From contig NZ_CP115768.1 of assembly GCF_027912835.1 (NCBI RefSeq), positions 1,897,501 through 1,961,500 on the forward strand: a stretch of DNA of 64,000 nucleotides. Direction: 5' to 3'. The notes below the pieces were generated by a model. It searched no databases. It had not been told where the DNA came from and saw only the letters and a list, made by a program, of their open reading frames with translations. The stretch is from Paracoccus sediminicola (GTDB taxonomy: Bacteria > Pseudomonadota > Alphaproteobacteria > Rhodobacterales > Rhodobacteraceae). How positions within the stretch are numbered: the stretch's first letter is position 1; each line of letters starts with the position of its first letter. Below are positions 1-8,191 of this stretch, in pieces. The translations under genes and the position numbers were made by a program.

Positions 1-1
1 A

Positions 2-169
2 AGCGGTGGCGACCCGGGCAAAATCAGGTCGCGGCGGATGGCGGCAAAATGGCAACCATCTCGAATCAAAGGCTGCGAGAATGCAGTCCGATCAAGCTCT
101 GAAGCCTATCGCGCCAGCCAAGTCTATGCCAAGGCGCAGGCGTTGGGCAGGTTAAGGTCGTCAGGATGA
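2..169 (+). CDS. Possible C-terminal end of an upstream gene (partial)
   Basis: One forward frame is open from the window edge to a TGA that overlaps the ATG of the DMT transporter by four bases (ATGA). That coupling is common in this genome, so this may be the last 55 codons of an upstream gene. The residues are basic and polar (ending in AQALGRLRSSG) and match no family I recognise. The reading could equally be chance, because GC-rich DNA holds long open frames and the piece is short. Confidence 0.3.
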   Translation, partial: SGGDPGKIRSRRMAAKWQPSRIKGCENAVRSSSEAYRASQVYAKAQALGRLRSSG

Positions 170-1068
170 GCACGGATCAAAACGGGGACGCGCGGCTGTC
201 CATCGGAATCTTATGGATGATCGCCTCGCTCAGCTCGTTCATCTCGATGGCCGTCGCTTCGCGAGAGCTATCCGCCGATCTTTCCACCTTTCAGATCCTG
301 TTCTTCCGCTCGGTTGTGGGAGTCGTGGTGGTGCTGCTCTTCGGGCGCAAACTGCTCCCCGAGCTGCGACGCCGCGCCAGCCTGAAGCTTAACCTTCTGC
401 GCAATGCGGTGCATTTCACCGGGCAGTATTTTTGGACTCTTGCCATTGCGCTGATGCCTCTGGCCGAGGTAATCGCGCTGGAATTTACCATGCCGGTCTG
501 GGTCGCGATCTTCGCCGCGCTTTTGCTTGGCGAGCGCATCACCAGACCCCGAGCCGCCGCCATTATCGCCAGTTTTGTCGGCGTGCTGGTGATCCTGCGC
601 CCTGGCATCGCTGTATTCGATCCCGCCGCGCTGATCGTGCTGCTGGCGGCCATCAGCTACGGCATGTCGAATGTGCTGGTCAAGCTGCTGACACGCAGCT
701 GCTCGCCCGCGGTCATCGTGGTCTGGATGGTTTTCATTCAGCTGCCGATGGGCATGGTGCTGGCGCTCTTCGACTGGCGGTCCGTATCGGCGGACAACCT
801 TCCCTGGATCGTGCTGGCCGGGCTCAGCGGGCTGAGCGCGCATTACGCGATGGCGCGGGCTTTCCTGCATCTGGACGCCTCTGTGGCAATCCCGATCGAC
901 TTCTTCAGGGTGCCACTGGCGGCGCTCGTCGGCTATCTGCTCTATGGCGAAACCGTCAACATCTTCCTATTTGCCGGAGCGGGAATTATCCTGATGGCCA
1001 ATTATGCCGCCTTCCAGGCCGAGCGGCGACGAGCCCGGCAGGCGCGCATCCTCGCAGGCCCAGGCTAA
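166..1068 (+). CDS. DMT-superfamily (EamA) inner-membrane transporter
   Basis: A 300-residue polytopic membrane protein of the drug/metabolite transporter superfamily. The residues form about ten hydrophobic segments in two EamA repeats of five. Conserved features include a glutamate after the third segment (PLAEVIALEFTMPVW), the LLGERI motif near residue 125, and a second-repeat counterpart near the C-terminus (LLYGETVN). The family exports or exchanges small metabolites; the substrate cannot be read from sequence. The ATG is preceded by AAGG about nine bases upstream and overlaps the stop of a possible upstream gene. The convergent rpsI terminator follows the stop. Confidence 0.85.
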   Translation: MSTDQNGDARLSIGILWMIASLSSFISMAVASRELSADLSTFQILFFRSVVGVVVVLLFGRKLLPELRRRASLKLNLLRNAVHFTGQYFWTLAIALMPLAEVIALEFTMPVWVAIFAALLLGERITRPRAAAIIASFVGVLVILRPGIAVFDPAALIVLLAAISYGMSNVLVKLLTRSCSPAVIVVWMVFIQLPMGMVLALFDWRSVSADNLPWIVLAGLSGLSAHYAMARAFLHLDASVAIPIDFFRVPLAALVGYLLYGETVNIFLFAGAGIILMANYAAFQAERRRARQARILAGPG

Positions 1069-1124
1069 GCGGCGAATCCCACATCGGTCACGCTCCGTGC
1101 TCCGCGAGCCTGAGCGCCGCACAA

Positions 1125-1156
1125 AGACAAAAACGCGGCCCCGAGAGGCCGCGTTT
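1125..1156 (-). terminator. Rho-independent terminator of rplM-rpsI
   Basis: A perfect 10-base-pair stem (AAACGCGGCC / GGCCGCGTTT, loop of six) lies just downstream of the rpsI stop. On the minus strand it is followed by a T-rich run (TTTTTGTC), the normal form of an intrinsic terminator. Confidence 0.85.
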
Positions 1157-1181
1157 CGATTGCGCAAACAGGTGAACTGAC

Positions 1182-1694
1182 TCAGCGCTTCGAGAACTGG
1201 AAGCTGCGGCGGGCCTTGGCGCGGCCGTATTTCTTCCGTTCCACCACGCGGCTGTCGCGGGTCAGGAAGCCGGCGGCCTTCAGCGCCGAGCGCAGGCTCG
1301 GCTCGTGCAGTTGCAGCGCTTTCGAGATGCCGTGCTTGACCGCACCGGCCTGCCCCGAGAGACCGCCACCGGCGACGGTGGCCATCACGTCATACTGCCC
1401 GGCAACCCCGGCAACATCGAAGGGCTGACGCAGGATCATTTGCAGCACGGGACGGGCGAAATATTCGGCCATGTCCTTGCCGTTGACCGTGACCTTGCCG
1501 GAACCCGGCTTGACCCAGACGCGGGCCACCGCGTCCTTGCGCTTGCCGGTCGCATAGGAACGGCCTTGCTCGTCGCGGACCGGCTCACGCGGGGCAGAGG
1601 TTTCGGTGACGGTTTCAGCGTCGTTCCCAGCGCTCGGCGCGGTGTCGGTGACCACGTCCTTGAGCTGGTCAAGAGATTTGATGTCTTCGGCCAT
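1182..1694 (-). CDS. rpsI: 30S ribosomal protein S9
   Basis: S9 of the small ribosomal subunit, whose C-terminal tail contacts P-site tRNA. The conserved core starts near residue 45 ([14 protein letters not shown]) and includes [32 protein letters not shown] and the typical end [16 protein letters not shown]. At 170 residues it is longer than enterobacterial S9 (about 130), because of an acidic N-terminal extension of about 40 residues. Such an extension is usual in alphaproteobacteria. It follows rplM by two bases, the standard rplM-rpsI operon, and ends at a strong terminator. Confidence 0.98.
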   Translation of the reverse strand: MAEDIKSLDQLKDVVTDTAPSAGNDAETVTETSAPREPVRDEQGRSYATGKRKDAVARVWVKPGSGKVTVNGKDMAEYFARPVLQMILRQPFDVAGVAGQYDVMATVAGGGLSGQAGAVKHGISKALQLHEPSLRSALKAAGFLTRDSRVVERKKYGRAKARRSFQFSKR

Positions 1695-1696
1695 GA

Positions 1697-2161
1697 TTAC
1701 GCGCTCCGGGTGTTCTTCTTGTTCAACGCCTTGACGTCGAGGACTTCGGGCTGCTGAGCTTCATGCGGATGCTCGGTCCCTGCATAGACACGCAGATTCG
1801 CCATCTGCTTCTTGCCCAGCTTGTTGCGCGAGATCATGCGCTCGACCGCCTTGATGACGACTCGCTCGGGATGCGCGCCCTCAAGGATCTGGCGCGCCGT
1901 GCGGTGCTTGATGCCGCCCGGATGGCCGGTGTGCCAGAAATATTTCTTGTCATCGCGCTTGGCGCCGGTCATCTGCACCTTGTCGGCGTTGATGATGATG
2001 ACGTTGTCGCCCATATCCATATGGGGCGTGAAGCTCGGCTTGTGCTTGCCGCGCAGGCGCGTGGCGACGACCGAGGCGAGACGGCCCAGAACGACGCCCT
2101 CGGCGTCGATCAGGATCCACTTCTTCTCGATCTCCGCCGGTTTTGCGGTGTAGGTCTTCAT
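1697..2161 (-). CDS. rplM: 50S ribosomal protein L13
   Basis: L13 is an early-assembling protein of the large ribosomal subunit. Family hallmarks are [14 protein letters not shown] at the N-terminus, [28 protein letters not shown], and [16 protein letters not shown], followed by [18 protein letters not shown] and [10 protein letters not shown] near the end. Its 154 residues are normal for alphaproteobacteria. An AAAAGGG ribosome-binding site precedes the ATG, and a good promoter lies about 40 bases upstream. It is the first gene of the rplM-rpsI operon. Confidence 0.98.
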   Translation of the reverse strand: MKTYTAKPAEIEKKWILIDAEGVVLGRLASVVATRLRGKHKPSFTPHMDMGDNVIIINADKVQMTGAKRDDKKYFWHTGHPGGIKHRTARQILEGAHPERVVIKAVERMISRNKLGKKQMANLRVYAGTEHPHEAQQPEVLDVKALNKKNTRSA

Positions 2162-2200
2162 GTCGCTGCCCTTTTCGAGGGTTCAAATTCGAGATGGCGG

Positions 2201-2229
2201 TGTATCCGAGAATACGCGCGCAAGGTCAA
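2201..2229 (-). promoter_or_regulatory. Predicted sigma-70 promoter of rplM-rpsI
   Basis: Reading on the minus strand, a TTGACC -35 box (2224-2229) and a GATACA -10 box (2201-2206) are separated by exactly 17 bases. The -10 box ends 40 bases before the rplM start codon. Position and spacing fit a strong housekeeping promoter. Confidence 0.65.
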
Positions 2230-2251
2230 GCGACACGCACCTCAAATTATC

Positions 2252-2298
2252 ATTGATTATCAATAACTTGAAAAATAGGTAAAATAATACCGTATAAT
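2252..2298 (+). promoter_or_regulatory. Candidate promoter with palindrome upstream of the unknown membrane protein
   Basis: This AT-rich stretch contains a perfect palindrome ATTGAT-T-ATCAAT (2252-2264), a TTGAAA (2268-2273) and a consensus TATAAT (2293-2298). The 19-base spacing is longer than ideal. Just downstream is the inverted repeat GACAT-N9-ATGTC (2310-2328). The palindrome abutting the -35 box suggests an operator, but I cannot name the regulator. The palindrome has one central base, so it is not a canonical FNR site (TTGAT-N4-ATCAA). Confidence 0.4.
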
Positions 2299-2400
2299 TT
2301 CCCGTTGGAGACATGACGATTTTATGTCAAAAGCGCCCATTCTCTATTAATAAATCAGGCAGGTAACAACATTTGTTGCCTGCCGCACAGGACGACGGCA

Positions 2401-3063
2401 ATGTATTCTCACAGCGACGAGCGTCGCGTCACTCATCTCCGGGACCATCGTCGCGGCGCGTTTCAGGTTCCTTTCGGCATCGTCGCCGCCGTGATCGTGT
2501 TGCTGGTCGGCGCGGTGGTGCTGATCGGCGCCGCCCGAGGCGTCTGGCATCCCGCGCAGGTGCTGCGTGACCCGGCCGCAGAGTTCGGATTTCCGATCTA
2601 TGGCGGCTTCGTCTCCTATCTCGGCGTGGCGGGCTGGCTGATCGCGGGCAGTGTCACCGGGCTTGCCGCGGCGGTTCGGCCAATGTTGCGCAAGACGCTG
2701 ATCCCGGTCTGCACCCTGTCGCTTCTGCTGGCGCTCGACGATCTCTTCATGCTGCACGAGGCATTCCTGCCGCGCATCGGACTTCCGGAAAAGCTTGTCT
2801 TGTTCTGCTACGGCGTCATCGCGTTGGTCGCGGTCTGGCCGTTTCTCGCGGCGGCGATCCGTTGGCAGAAGCCGCTGCTCGGGATCTCGCTGATGGCAAT
2901 GATCGGCTCGCTCGGGGTGGACATGCTGCTATCCCATGGCGATGGCGGTGCGGCGCTGATCGAGGATCTGCTGAAATTCACCGGCGTGACCTTCTGGGCC
3001 GCCTGCTGGACGCAGCACGCCGCCGATGCGCTGCGCCTGCCCGAATCGCGCAACCGCGCCTAG
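2401..3063 (+). CDS. Multi-pass membrane protein of unknown function
   Basis: A 220-residue protein I cannot assign to a family. After a basic N-terminus (residues 1-20) there are about six hydrophobic segments: near 22-45, 62-85, 95-110, 125-145, 155-170 and 185-205. Between segments three and four lies a polar motif, LALDDLFMLHE, whose acidic residues and histidine inside a membrane protein could bind metal or act in catalysis. That is only inference. It is preceded by an unusual AT-rich regulatory region and its stop overlaps the stop of the convergent thioesterase gene. It is not in an operon with its neighbours. Confidence 0.6.
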   Translation: MYSHSDERRVTHLRDHRRGAFQVPFGIVAAVIVLLVGAVVLIGAARGVWHPAQVLRDPAAEFGFPIYGGFVSYLGVAGWLIAGSVTGLAAAVRPMLRKTLIPVCTLSLLLALDDLFMLHEAFLPRIGLPEKLVLFCYGVIALVAVWPFLAAAIRWQKPLLGISLMAMIGSLGVDMLLSHGDGGAALIEDLLKFTGVTFWAACWTQHAADALRLPESRNRA

Positions 3064-3479
3064 CGCGGCGGAATCGCATAGGTCATCGAACTGCGCGCCA
3101 CCGGATCGGCGACCCCGTCTGAATAGATCAGCACATCGCCCACCGCCAGCGACCGGCCCAGCTTCAGCAAACGGCAGCGCCCGGTCAAATCGGTCCGCGC
3201 AGCGGGCTTGCGCATGAAATCCATCGTCGCATTGGTGGTCACCGCCAGCGCCACCGGCCCGAGACGCGACAGGATCGCGCAATAGATCGCCAGATCGGCC
3301 AGCGCGAACATGCTCGGCCCCGACACGGTGCCGCCGGGCCGCAGATGCGCTTCGCCGACGCTCAGCCGCAGCGCCACCCCCTCGGTCGAGACCTCGGTCA
3401 CGGAAAAATCTGCCGCCACTTGCGGAAACTCGGCGGCCATGAACGCATTCAGCGCCGCCCCATCCATCTTCAGTTCCAT
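3060..3479 (-). CDS. PaaI-family hotdog-fold thioesterase
   Basis: A 139-residue single-hotdog protein of the PaaI/YbgC-like acyl-CoA thioesterase group. The core signature is VGEAHLRPGGTVSGPSMFALADLAIY around residues 40-66, followed by the AVTTNATMDFMRKPA strand. These families hydrolyse CoA thioesters in the cytoplasm. The start chosen is the ATG at 3479 (MELKMDG), which has a GAGGGG ribosome-binding site seven bases upstream; the much longer open frame upstream overlaps the crotonase gene and is not credible. It is divergent from that crotonase-like gene across 60 bases, suggesting shared control or a linked acyl-CoA role. Confidence 0.85.
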   Translation of the reverse strand: MELKMDGAALNAFMAAEFPQVAADFSVTEVSTEGVALRLSVGEAHLRPGGTVSGPSMFALADLAIYCAILSRLGPVALAVTTNATMDFMRKPAARTDLTGRCRLLKLGRSLAVGDVLIYSDGVADPVARSSMTYAIPPR

Positions 3480-3539
3480 CGTTTGCCCCTCGCTGTGCTT
3501 TGTGCCTATGCTGCGCCGAGCCAGCAAAGGAAAGCAACG

Positions 3540-4331
3540 ATGTCCGACCTGATCCTGAGAGAAGATGATGGTGCCGTCGCGCGGCTGGTGCTGAACAGCC
3601 CGGAAAATTACAACGCTCTCTCGGCCGAGATGATCGCCACACTCTATACGATGCTGGCTACGATCGGCACCGATGATCAGGTCCGCGTCATCATCATTGC
3701 CGCCACCGGCAAGGCGTTCTGCGCCGGGCATGACCTGCGCCAGATGCAAGCGGCGCGGGCCAACCCCGATAACGGCCGGGCCGGTTTCGCGGCGCTGTTC
3801 GAGGGCTGTTCGCAGCTGATGCAGCTCATCCCCACCCTGCCCCAGCCGGTCATCGCCGAGGTGCAGGGCGTTGCCACTGCCGCCGGCTGCCAGCTTGTCG
3901 CCTCCTGCGATCTTGCGGTTGCGGCGAAAGCGGCGAGATTTGGAGTGAACGGAATCGATCTCGGGCTGTTCTGCTCGACCCCTGCCGTGGCGCTCTCGCG
4001 CGCCGTTCCGCGCAAATCCGCCTTCGAGATGCTGGTGACCGGCGATTTCATCGACGCGCCCGAAGCGCATCGGCTTGGGCTGGTGAACCGCGTCGTCGCG
4101 GCGACCAAGCTCTCTGCCGAAACGATGACCCTCGCGCGGCAGATCGCGACCAAGCTGCCCGCCGCCGTCGCCATGGGCAAGCGCGGCTTCTATGAACAAC
4201 TCGCTCATGAGACCGCGGATGCCTATGAGGCCGCCGGCGATACGATGTGCGCCAACATGATGCGCCACGACACAGCCGAGGGAATTCAGGCGTTTCTGGA
4301 AAAGCGCCAACCCGAATGGGCCGCGGAATGA
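3540..4331 (+). CDS. Enoyl-CoA hydratase/isomerase-family protein (ECHDC3-like)
   Basis: A 263-residue crotonase-fold protein. The CoA/oxyanion-hole segments are visible as FCAGHDLRQM (near residue 60) and VQGVATAAGCQLVASCD (near 107), and the segment GLFCSTPAVALSRAV is typical of the ECHDC3-like branch. In true hydratases two glutamates lie at CEL and PEI. Here these read CQL and NGI, so water addition to enoyl-CoA is unlikely by the usual mechanism. The start ATG has an AAAGGAAA site seven bases upstream. It is divergent from a PaaI-type thioesterase. The substrate is unknown. Confidence 0.85.
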   Translation: MSDLILREDDGAVARLVLNSPENYNALSAEMIATLYTMLATIGTDDQVRVIIIAATGKAFCAGHDLRQMQAARANPDNGRAGFAALFEGCSQLMQLIPTLPQPVIAEVQGVATAAGCQLVASCDLAVAAKAARFGVNGIDLGLFCSTPAVALSRAVPRKSAFEMLVTGDFIDAPEAHRLGLVNRVVAATKLSAETMTLARQIATKLPAAVAMGKRGFYEQLAHETADAYEAAGDTMCANMMRHDTAEGIQAFLEKRQPEWAAE

Positions 4332-4426
4332 CGGCGCCCGCGCCAACCCGCGCCAACCGGCTGACGGCCCCGCCGCGCCCATGCTAGGCAGAGCCGTCTG
4401 AGTCGCGTCCTGATCGGTGTCCCGGC

Positions 4427-5731
4427 ATGAAACAGATCCTGCTTGGCATAATGCCGCTGCTGATCGGCATTTTCTTCATCCTTCTCGGAAACGGGATGCA
4501 GTTCACGCTGGTCGGGCTGCGCGGCGATCTCGAAGGTTTTTCCGCCGCCGATCTCGCCGTGGTCACTTCGGCCTATTTCGTCGGCTATCTTCTGGGCGCG
4601 CGCTCCACACCGGGTTTTATTCGCCGCGTCGGCCATGTCCGCGTCTTTGCCGCCGTGGGCAGCTTCATGTCGGCGGCGCTGATCGCGCTGACCCTGATCG
4701 CCGAGCCCTTCGCCTGGACCCTGCTGCGCGTGGTGATCGGCTTCTGCATGGCGGGGATCTATGTGACCGCCGAAAGCTGGCTCAATGCCGAAGCGACCAA
4801 TGAAAATCGCGGAACGGTCCTGTCGGTCTACATGATCGCCCAGACGCTCGGCACCATCGCCGCGCAGGGGCTGCTCGCCCTCGGGGACGCGGCCACGGCG
4901 TCTCTGTTCATCGTCGCTTCGATCATGGTCTCGATCTCCTTCGGGCCGATCCTGCTCTCGGTTTCGCCGACGCCCGCCGCGCAGTTGTCGCGCCCGATGG
5001 CCCTGAGCGAATTGTTCCGCGGTGCGCCTCTGGGCACGTTCGGGATCTTCTGTCTCGGGACGATCTACGCCACGCAGGCCGGTATGGGGCCGGTCTTCGG
5101 GGTGCAGGTCGGGATGTCGGCGCAGCAGGTCTCGCTTTTCATGGCGATGCTGTTCACCGGCCCGCTGCTCTTGCAGGTGCCTATCGGCTGGATCTCGGAT
5201 CGGGTGGACCGGCGGCTGGTGATCTTTGCGACATCGGCGTTCGGCGCGGTGTTCTGCCTGTCGGGCTGGTTGATCGGCGGCGGACAGGCCGCGCTGCTCG
5301 GCACCGCCTTTCTTGTCGGCGGCGTCACCATGCCGCTATATGCGCTGCTGCTGGCCTATGTGAATGACGGGCTGCCGACCGAGGACATGCCGGCCGCTTC
5401 GGGCGGGATGGCGCTGACCTTCGGGCTGGGCGCGATCCTCGGACCTCTCGCGGCGGGCTTCGTCATGCAGATTTTCGGCGCCTATATGTTCTGGGTCAGT
5501 CTCGGGGCGACATTTCTCTGCGTGGCGCTGTTCGCGCTCTACCGCATGACCCAGCGCGAGGTCCCCACCCCGCCAAGCGAGACCGAGAGCTATATCGGCG
5601 TTCTCCCCTCCGCCACCCAGATCACGGTCGCGGCGGCGGGAAGCTGGTCCGCGAGCCAGTCCAAAGAGCAAGGCGAAGGCGAGGATGCCGGCGAGAAAGA
5701 CGGCGAAGACCGGCACGAAATGCAGCGCTGA
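4427..5731 (+). CDS. MFS transporter (YcaD-like)
   Basis: A 434-residue major facilitator with twelve hydrophobic segments. It resembles the YcaD/CsbX-type group: FYLGNG-like start (FILLGNGMQFTLVGLR), YFVGYLLGARSTPGFIRRVGHVR as the loop-2 motif, YVTAESWLNAEATNENRG after segment five, and DRVDRR in the second half. Substrate unknown. The last 25 residues form a highly charged tail (KEQGEGEDAGEKDGED) probably lying in the cytoplasm. The reverse strand of this tail codes for a hydrophobic stretch; see findings. Confidence 0.85.
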   Translation: MKQILLGIMPLLIGIFFILLGNGMQFTLVGLRGDLEGFSAADLAVVTSAYFVGYLLGARSTPGFIRRVGHVRVFAAVGSFMSAALIALTLIAEPFAWTLLRVVIGFCMAGIYVTAESWLNAEATNENRGTVLSVYMIAQTLGTIAAQGLLALGDAATASLFIVASIMVSISFGPILLSVSPTPAAQLSRPMALSELFRGAPLGTFGIFCLGTIYATQAGMGPVFGVQVGMSAQQVSLFMAMLFTGPLLLQVPIGWISDRVDRRLVIFATSAFGAVFCLSGWLIGGGQAALLGTAFLVGGVTMPLYALLLAYVNDGLPTEDMPAASGGMALTFGLGAILGPLAAGFVMQIFGAYMFWVSLGATFLCVALFALYRMTQREVPTPPSETESYIGVLPSATQITVAAAGSWSASQSKEQGEGEDAGEKDGEDRHEMQR

Positions 5732-5935
5732 TCAGCCCCGCCGGATCGCGAGGCATGCGCGGGCGCGGTGTACGCGCTGTGTAGGGCTGGCGCATATGCT
5801 GTGCTGTGGGTTTTCCAGCCCGCGCTGGCTGCGGCCCCGGGCCCGGCATTCCGGCGCAACACCCTGCGCCCGCACCCCGTCACGTCTCGCTAAACGTCGA
5901 ACCGGGGACGCGTCCACTGCCCCCGGTCTCCGCTG

Positions 5936-6637
5936 TCAGCGCCGCCGGATCGTGTTGAGTGCCCTTTGCCAGCCCCCCGGGACAAGCACGAAGCACAGCA
6001 GGAACCCAACCCCGAATCCAGCAATCTCGGCGATCCAGTCATAGCCGGAATTACCGAAGATAAGGCCGAAAACCAGTTGAAACAAAAGCAACATCCCGAT
6101 CAGCGAGAAGGCCCTCATCCGGTTCGCATTCTCGATCCCCAACCGCACCCAGAGCAGGAAGGTAAAGGCGCCGACCAGCCCGTAAACCGCCGGAAATCCG
6201 CCGATCAGCGGATTGACCGGCAGCCCGGTCACCGTGCCGACCAGCGTGTAAAACAACGCTCCGCCTACCGCCGCGCCGAAGAACAGCGCCAACAGCGCCC
6301 AGGGCCGGAACTGCTCGGCCACCATCTTCCCCAACGCCAGCGTGAACACGATCACGAACAGCGCATGAGTCACCGATCCATGCACAAATGAATAGGTGAG
6401 AATTCTCAGCGACTGGCGCGGATCGAAGATTCCGAACTCCAGCATACGCAGGGTGAAATCAGGAAAATAGGCCGCCATCTGCAAGGCATTCAGCCGCAGC
6501 CCGATGCCTTGCGCGCCGCCGATCATGCCCACCGCGCCCAGCCCGAAAACGGCCTCGGTGGCGATCATCGGCAACACCACAGCCCAGACCACCGGCGGCA
6601 GCGCATTGATCGGCGATTCGTCGTATCCGGGCCTCAT
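5936..6637 (-). CDS. Rhomboid-family intramembrane serine protease
   Basis: A 233-residue, six- to seven-segment membrane protein of the rhomboid family, which cleaves substrates inside the lipid bilayer. The segments LRILTYSFVHGSVTHALFVI and GKMVAEQFRPW match rhomboid helices 2-3, and FGAAVGGALFYTLVG the next. The serine position is seen as GGFPAVYGLVGAFTF where rhomboids have GxSG: here it reads A-V-Y-G, so the nucleophile is not obvious. The family also contains inactive members. The histidine of the last helix is not evident either (GFGVGFLLCF). The start at 6637 has a consensus AGGAGGT; the long upstream frame opposes trpS. Confidence 0.7.
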   Translation of the reverse strand: MRPGYDESPINALPPVVWAVVLPMIATEAVFGLGAVGMIGGAQGIGLRLNALQMAAYFPDFTLRMLEFGIFDPRQSLRILTYSFVHGSVTHALFVIVFTLALGKMVAEQFRPWALLALFFGAAVGGALFYTLVGTVTGLPVNPLIGGFPAVYGLVGAFTFLLWVRLGIENANRMRAFSLIGMLLLFQLVFGLIFGNSGYDWIAEIAGFGVGFLLCFVLVPGGWQRALNTIRRR

Positions 6638-6718
6638 GGCACCTCCTATGCCGGGACAGTTGCGCCCCGTCCCGCGCAGGGTTAAGCCAGCCTCACGGAT
6701 TTTCCAAGCAGGCATGAC

Positions 6719-7738
6719 ATGACCGACGCGACGACCACCCGCATCTTCTCCGGCATCCAGCCCTCGGGCCATCTGACGCTCGGCAATTATCTCGGCGCGC
6801 TGCGCCGCTTCGTCGAACGGCAGGAGGAGGGCATCCCGACCGTCTATTGTCTGGTGGATCTGCACGCCGTCACTGTCTGGCAGGACCCGGACTCGCTGCG
6901 CCAGCAAACGCGCGAGGCCGCCGCCGCCTTCATGGCCGCCGGCATCGATCCGACGCGCTCGATCCTGTTCAACCAGAGCCAGGTTCCCGCTCATGCCGAA
7001 CTCGCCTGGCTGCTGAATTGCGTCGCCCGTATGGGCTGGATGAACCGCATGACCCAGTTCAAGGAAAAGGGCGGCAAGAATGCCGAGAAGGTCAGCCTGG
7101 GGCTCTATGCCTACCCGGCGCTGATGGCGGCGGATATTCTCGCCTACCACGCGACCCATGTTCCGGTCGGCGAGGATCAGAAACAGCATGTCGAACTGAC
7201 CCGCGACATCGCCGCCAAGTTCAACCATGATTACGGCGTGGACTTCTTCCCCCTGCCCGAGCCGGTCATCGAAGGCCCGGCGACGCGGGTCATGTCGCTG
7301 CGGGACGGCTCGAAGAAAATGTCGAAATCCGATCCTTCAGATATGAGCCGCATCAACCTGACCGACGATGCCGACATGATCGCGCAAAAGCTTCGCAAGG
7401 CGCGCACCGATGCCGAGCCCCTGCCCGGCAGCTTGGACGCACTGACCGACCGCGCGGAGGCGCGCAATCTGGTGAATATCTACGCCGCGCTTTCGGGCGA
7501 GACGCAGGATGCGGTGCTCAGCCGTTTCGAGGGCAAAGGCTTCGGAGACTTCAAGCCGGCGCTCGCCGAGGTCGCTGTCTCGACGCTCGGCCCGATCTCG
7601 CAGCGCATGGCCGAGTTCCTCGCCGACCCGGCCGAAATCGACCGTATCCTTGGCGAAGGCGCCGTGAAAGCCGAGGAGATCTCTGCCCCCATCGTTGCGC
7701 AGACCCGCGAGATCATGGGGATGATCCTGTCACGCTGA
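6719..7738 (+). CDS. trpS: Tryptophanyl-tRNA synthetase
   Basis: Class I aminoacyl-tRNA synthetase charging tRNA-Trp in the cytoplasm. The ATP-binding HIGH-type motif appears as [17 protein letters not shown] (residues 11-27), and the KMSKS loop as [12 protein letters not shown] near 197-208. Other family marks are the [34 protein letters not shown] segment. The length of 339 is normal. It is divergent from the rhomboid gene (about 80 bases between starts), and an 11-base-pair terminator follows it. Confidence 0.97.
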   Translation: MTDATTTRIFSGIQPSGHLTLGNYLGALRRFVERQEEGIPTVYCLVDLHAVTVWQDPDSLRQQTREAAAAFMAAGIDPTRSILFNQSQVPAHAELAWLLNCVARMGWMNRMTQFKEKGGKNAEKVSLGLYAYPALMAADILAYHATHVPVGEDQKQHVELTRDIAAKFNHDYGVDFFPLPEPVIEGPATRVMSLRDGSKKMSKSDPSDMSRINLTDDADMIAQKLRKARTDAEPLPGSLDALTDRAEARNLVNIYAALSGETQDAVLSRFEGKGFGDFKPALAEVAVSTLGPISQRMAEFLADPAEIDRILGEGAVKAEEISAPIVAQTREIMGMILSR

Positions 7739-7766
7739 GAAATCTTGCAACGCGGGTAAGAACCGG

Positions 7767-7795
7767 CCCCGGCCGCCAATGGCGGCCGGGGTTTT
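7767..7795 (+). terminator. Rho-independent terminator of trpS
   Basis: A perfect 11-base-pair GC-rich stem (CCCCGGCCGCC / GGCGGCCGGGG) with a three-base loop, followed by TTTT, begins 29 bases after the trpS stop. Confidence 0.9.
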
Positions 7796-8061
7796 CGCAT
7801 CGGCGCACCGGCGGCAGAGATCATCACCCGGCCCGATGCCACTTATGAGCTTCTGGAAGCCCCCGCCTGAAACTGGCTTTTCACCCGGGGCTGGTTAAAC
7901 ATTTCGGTTCCGCGCGCCATTGGCAAGCGTTCGCGCCGGACGCCGTGGCGACTATTGCCGGCTGACCCGACGCCGCGCAGCGGAACCTCGCCCGCGACAC
8001 TGACAGAAGACGTCCGTCCCCGAACGAGACGAATATCTTTACCGTATGAAATTCAAGGAAA
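7796..8061. other. Gene-free spacer between trpS terminator and tRNA-Arg
   Basis: I see no credible gene, repeat or RNA here. The short open frames that run into the tRNA are translations of the tRNA itself (see rejected items). Confidence 0.5.
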
Positions 8062-8138
8062 TGGCGGACCCGGAGCGATTCGAACGCCCGACCCCCAGAT
8101 TCGTAGTCTGGTGCTCTATCCAGCTGAGCTACGGGTCC
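8062..8138 (-). tRNA. tRNA-Arg (anticodon ACG)
   Basis: A 77-base tRNA on the minus strand. The acceptor stem is GGACCCG / CGGGTCC with discriminator G and encoded CCA. The D arm is GCTC-AGCTGGATA-GAGC, and the anticodon arm is CCAGA-CTACGAA-TCTGG, giving anticodon ACG (read as ICG after deamination). The T arm is GGGCG-TTCGAAT-CGCTC with one G-U pair. It decodes CGN arginine codons. Confidence 0.97.
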
Positions 8139-8191
8139 GCTGTAGGGCGGCTATCTAGGCCCGCCCGATCTGGGATGCAAGGCCAAAATTA

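Noticed and set aside
2252..2264. Palindrome ATTGATTATCAAT considered as an FNR/CRP-type site
   Set aside because: FNR needs TTGAT-N4-ATCAA; here only one base separates the arms, so it cannot be that site as written.
3060..4382. A 440-codon minus-strand frame that contains the thioesterase
   Set aside because: Only its last 139 codons match a family; the first part is antisense to the crotonase-like gene. I kept the internal ATG at 3479.
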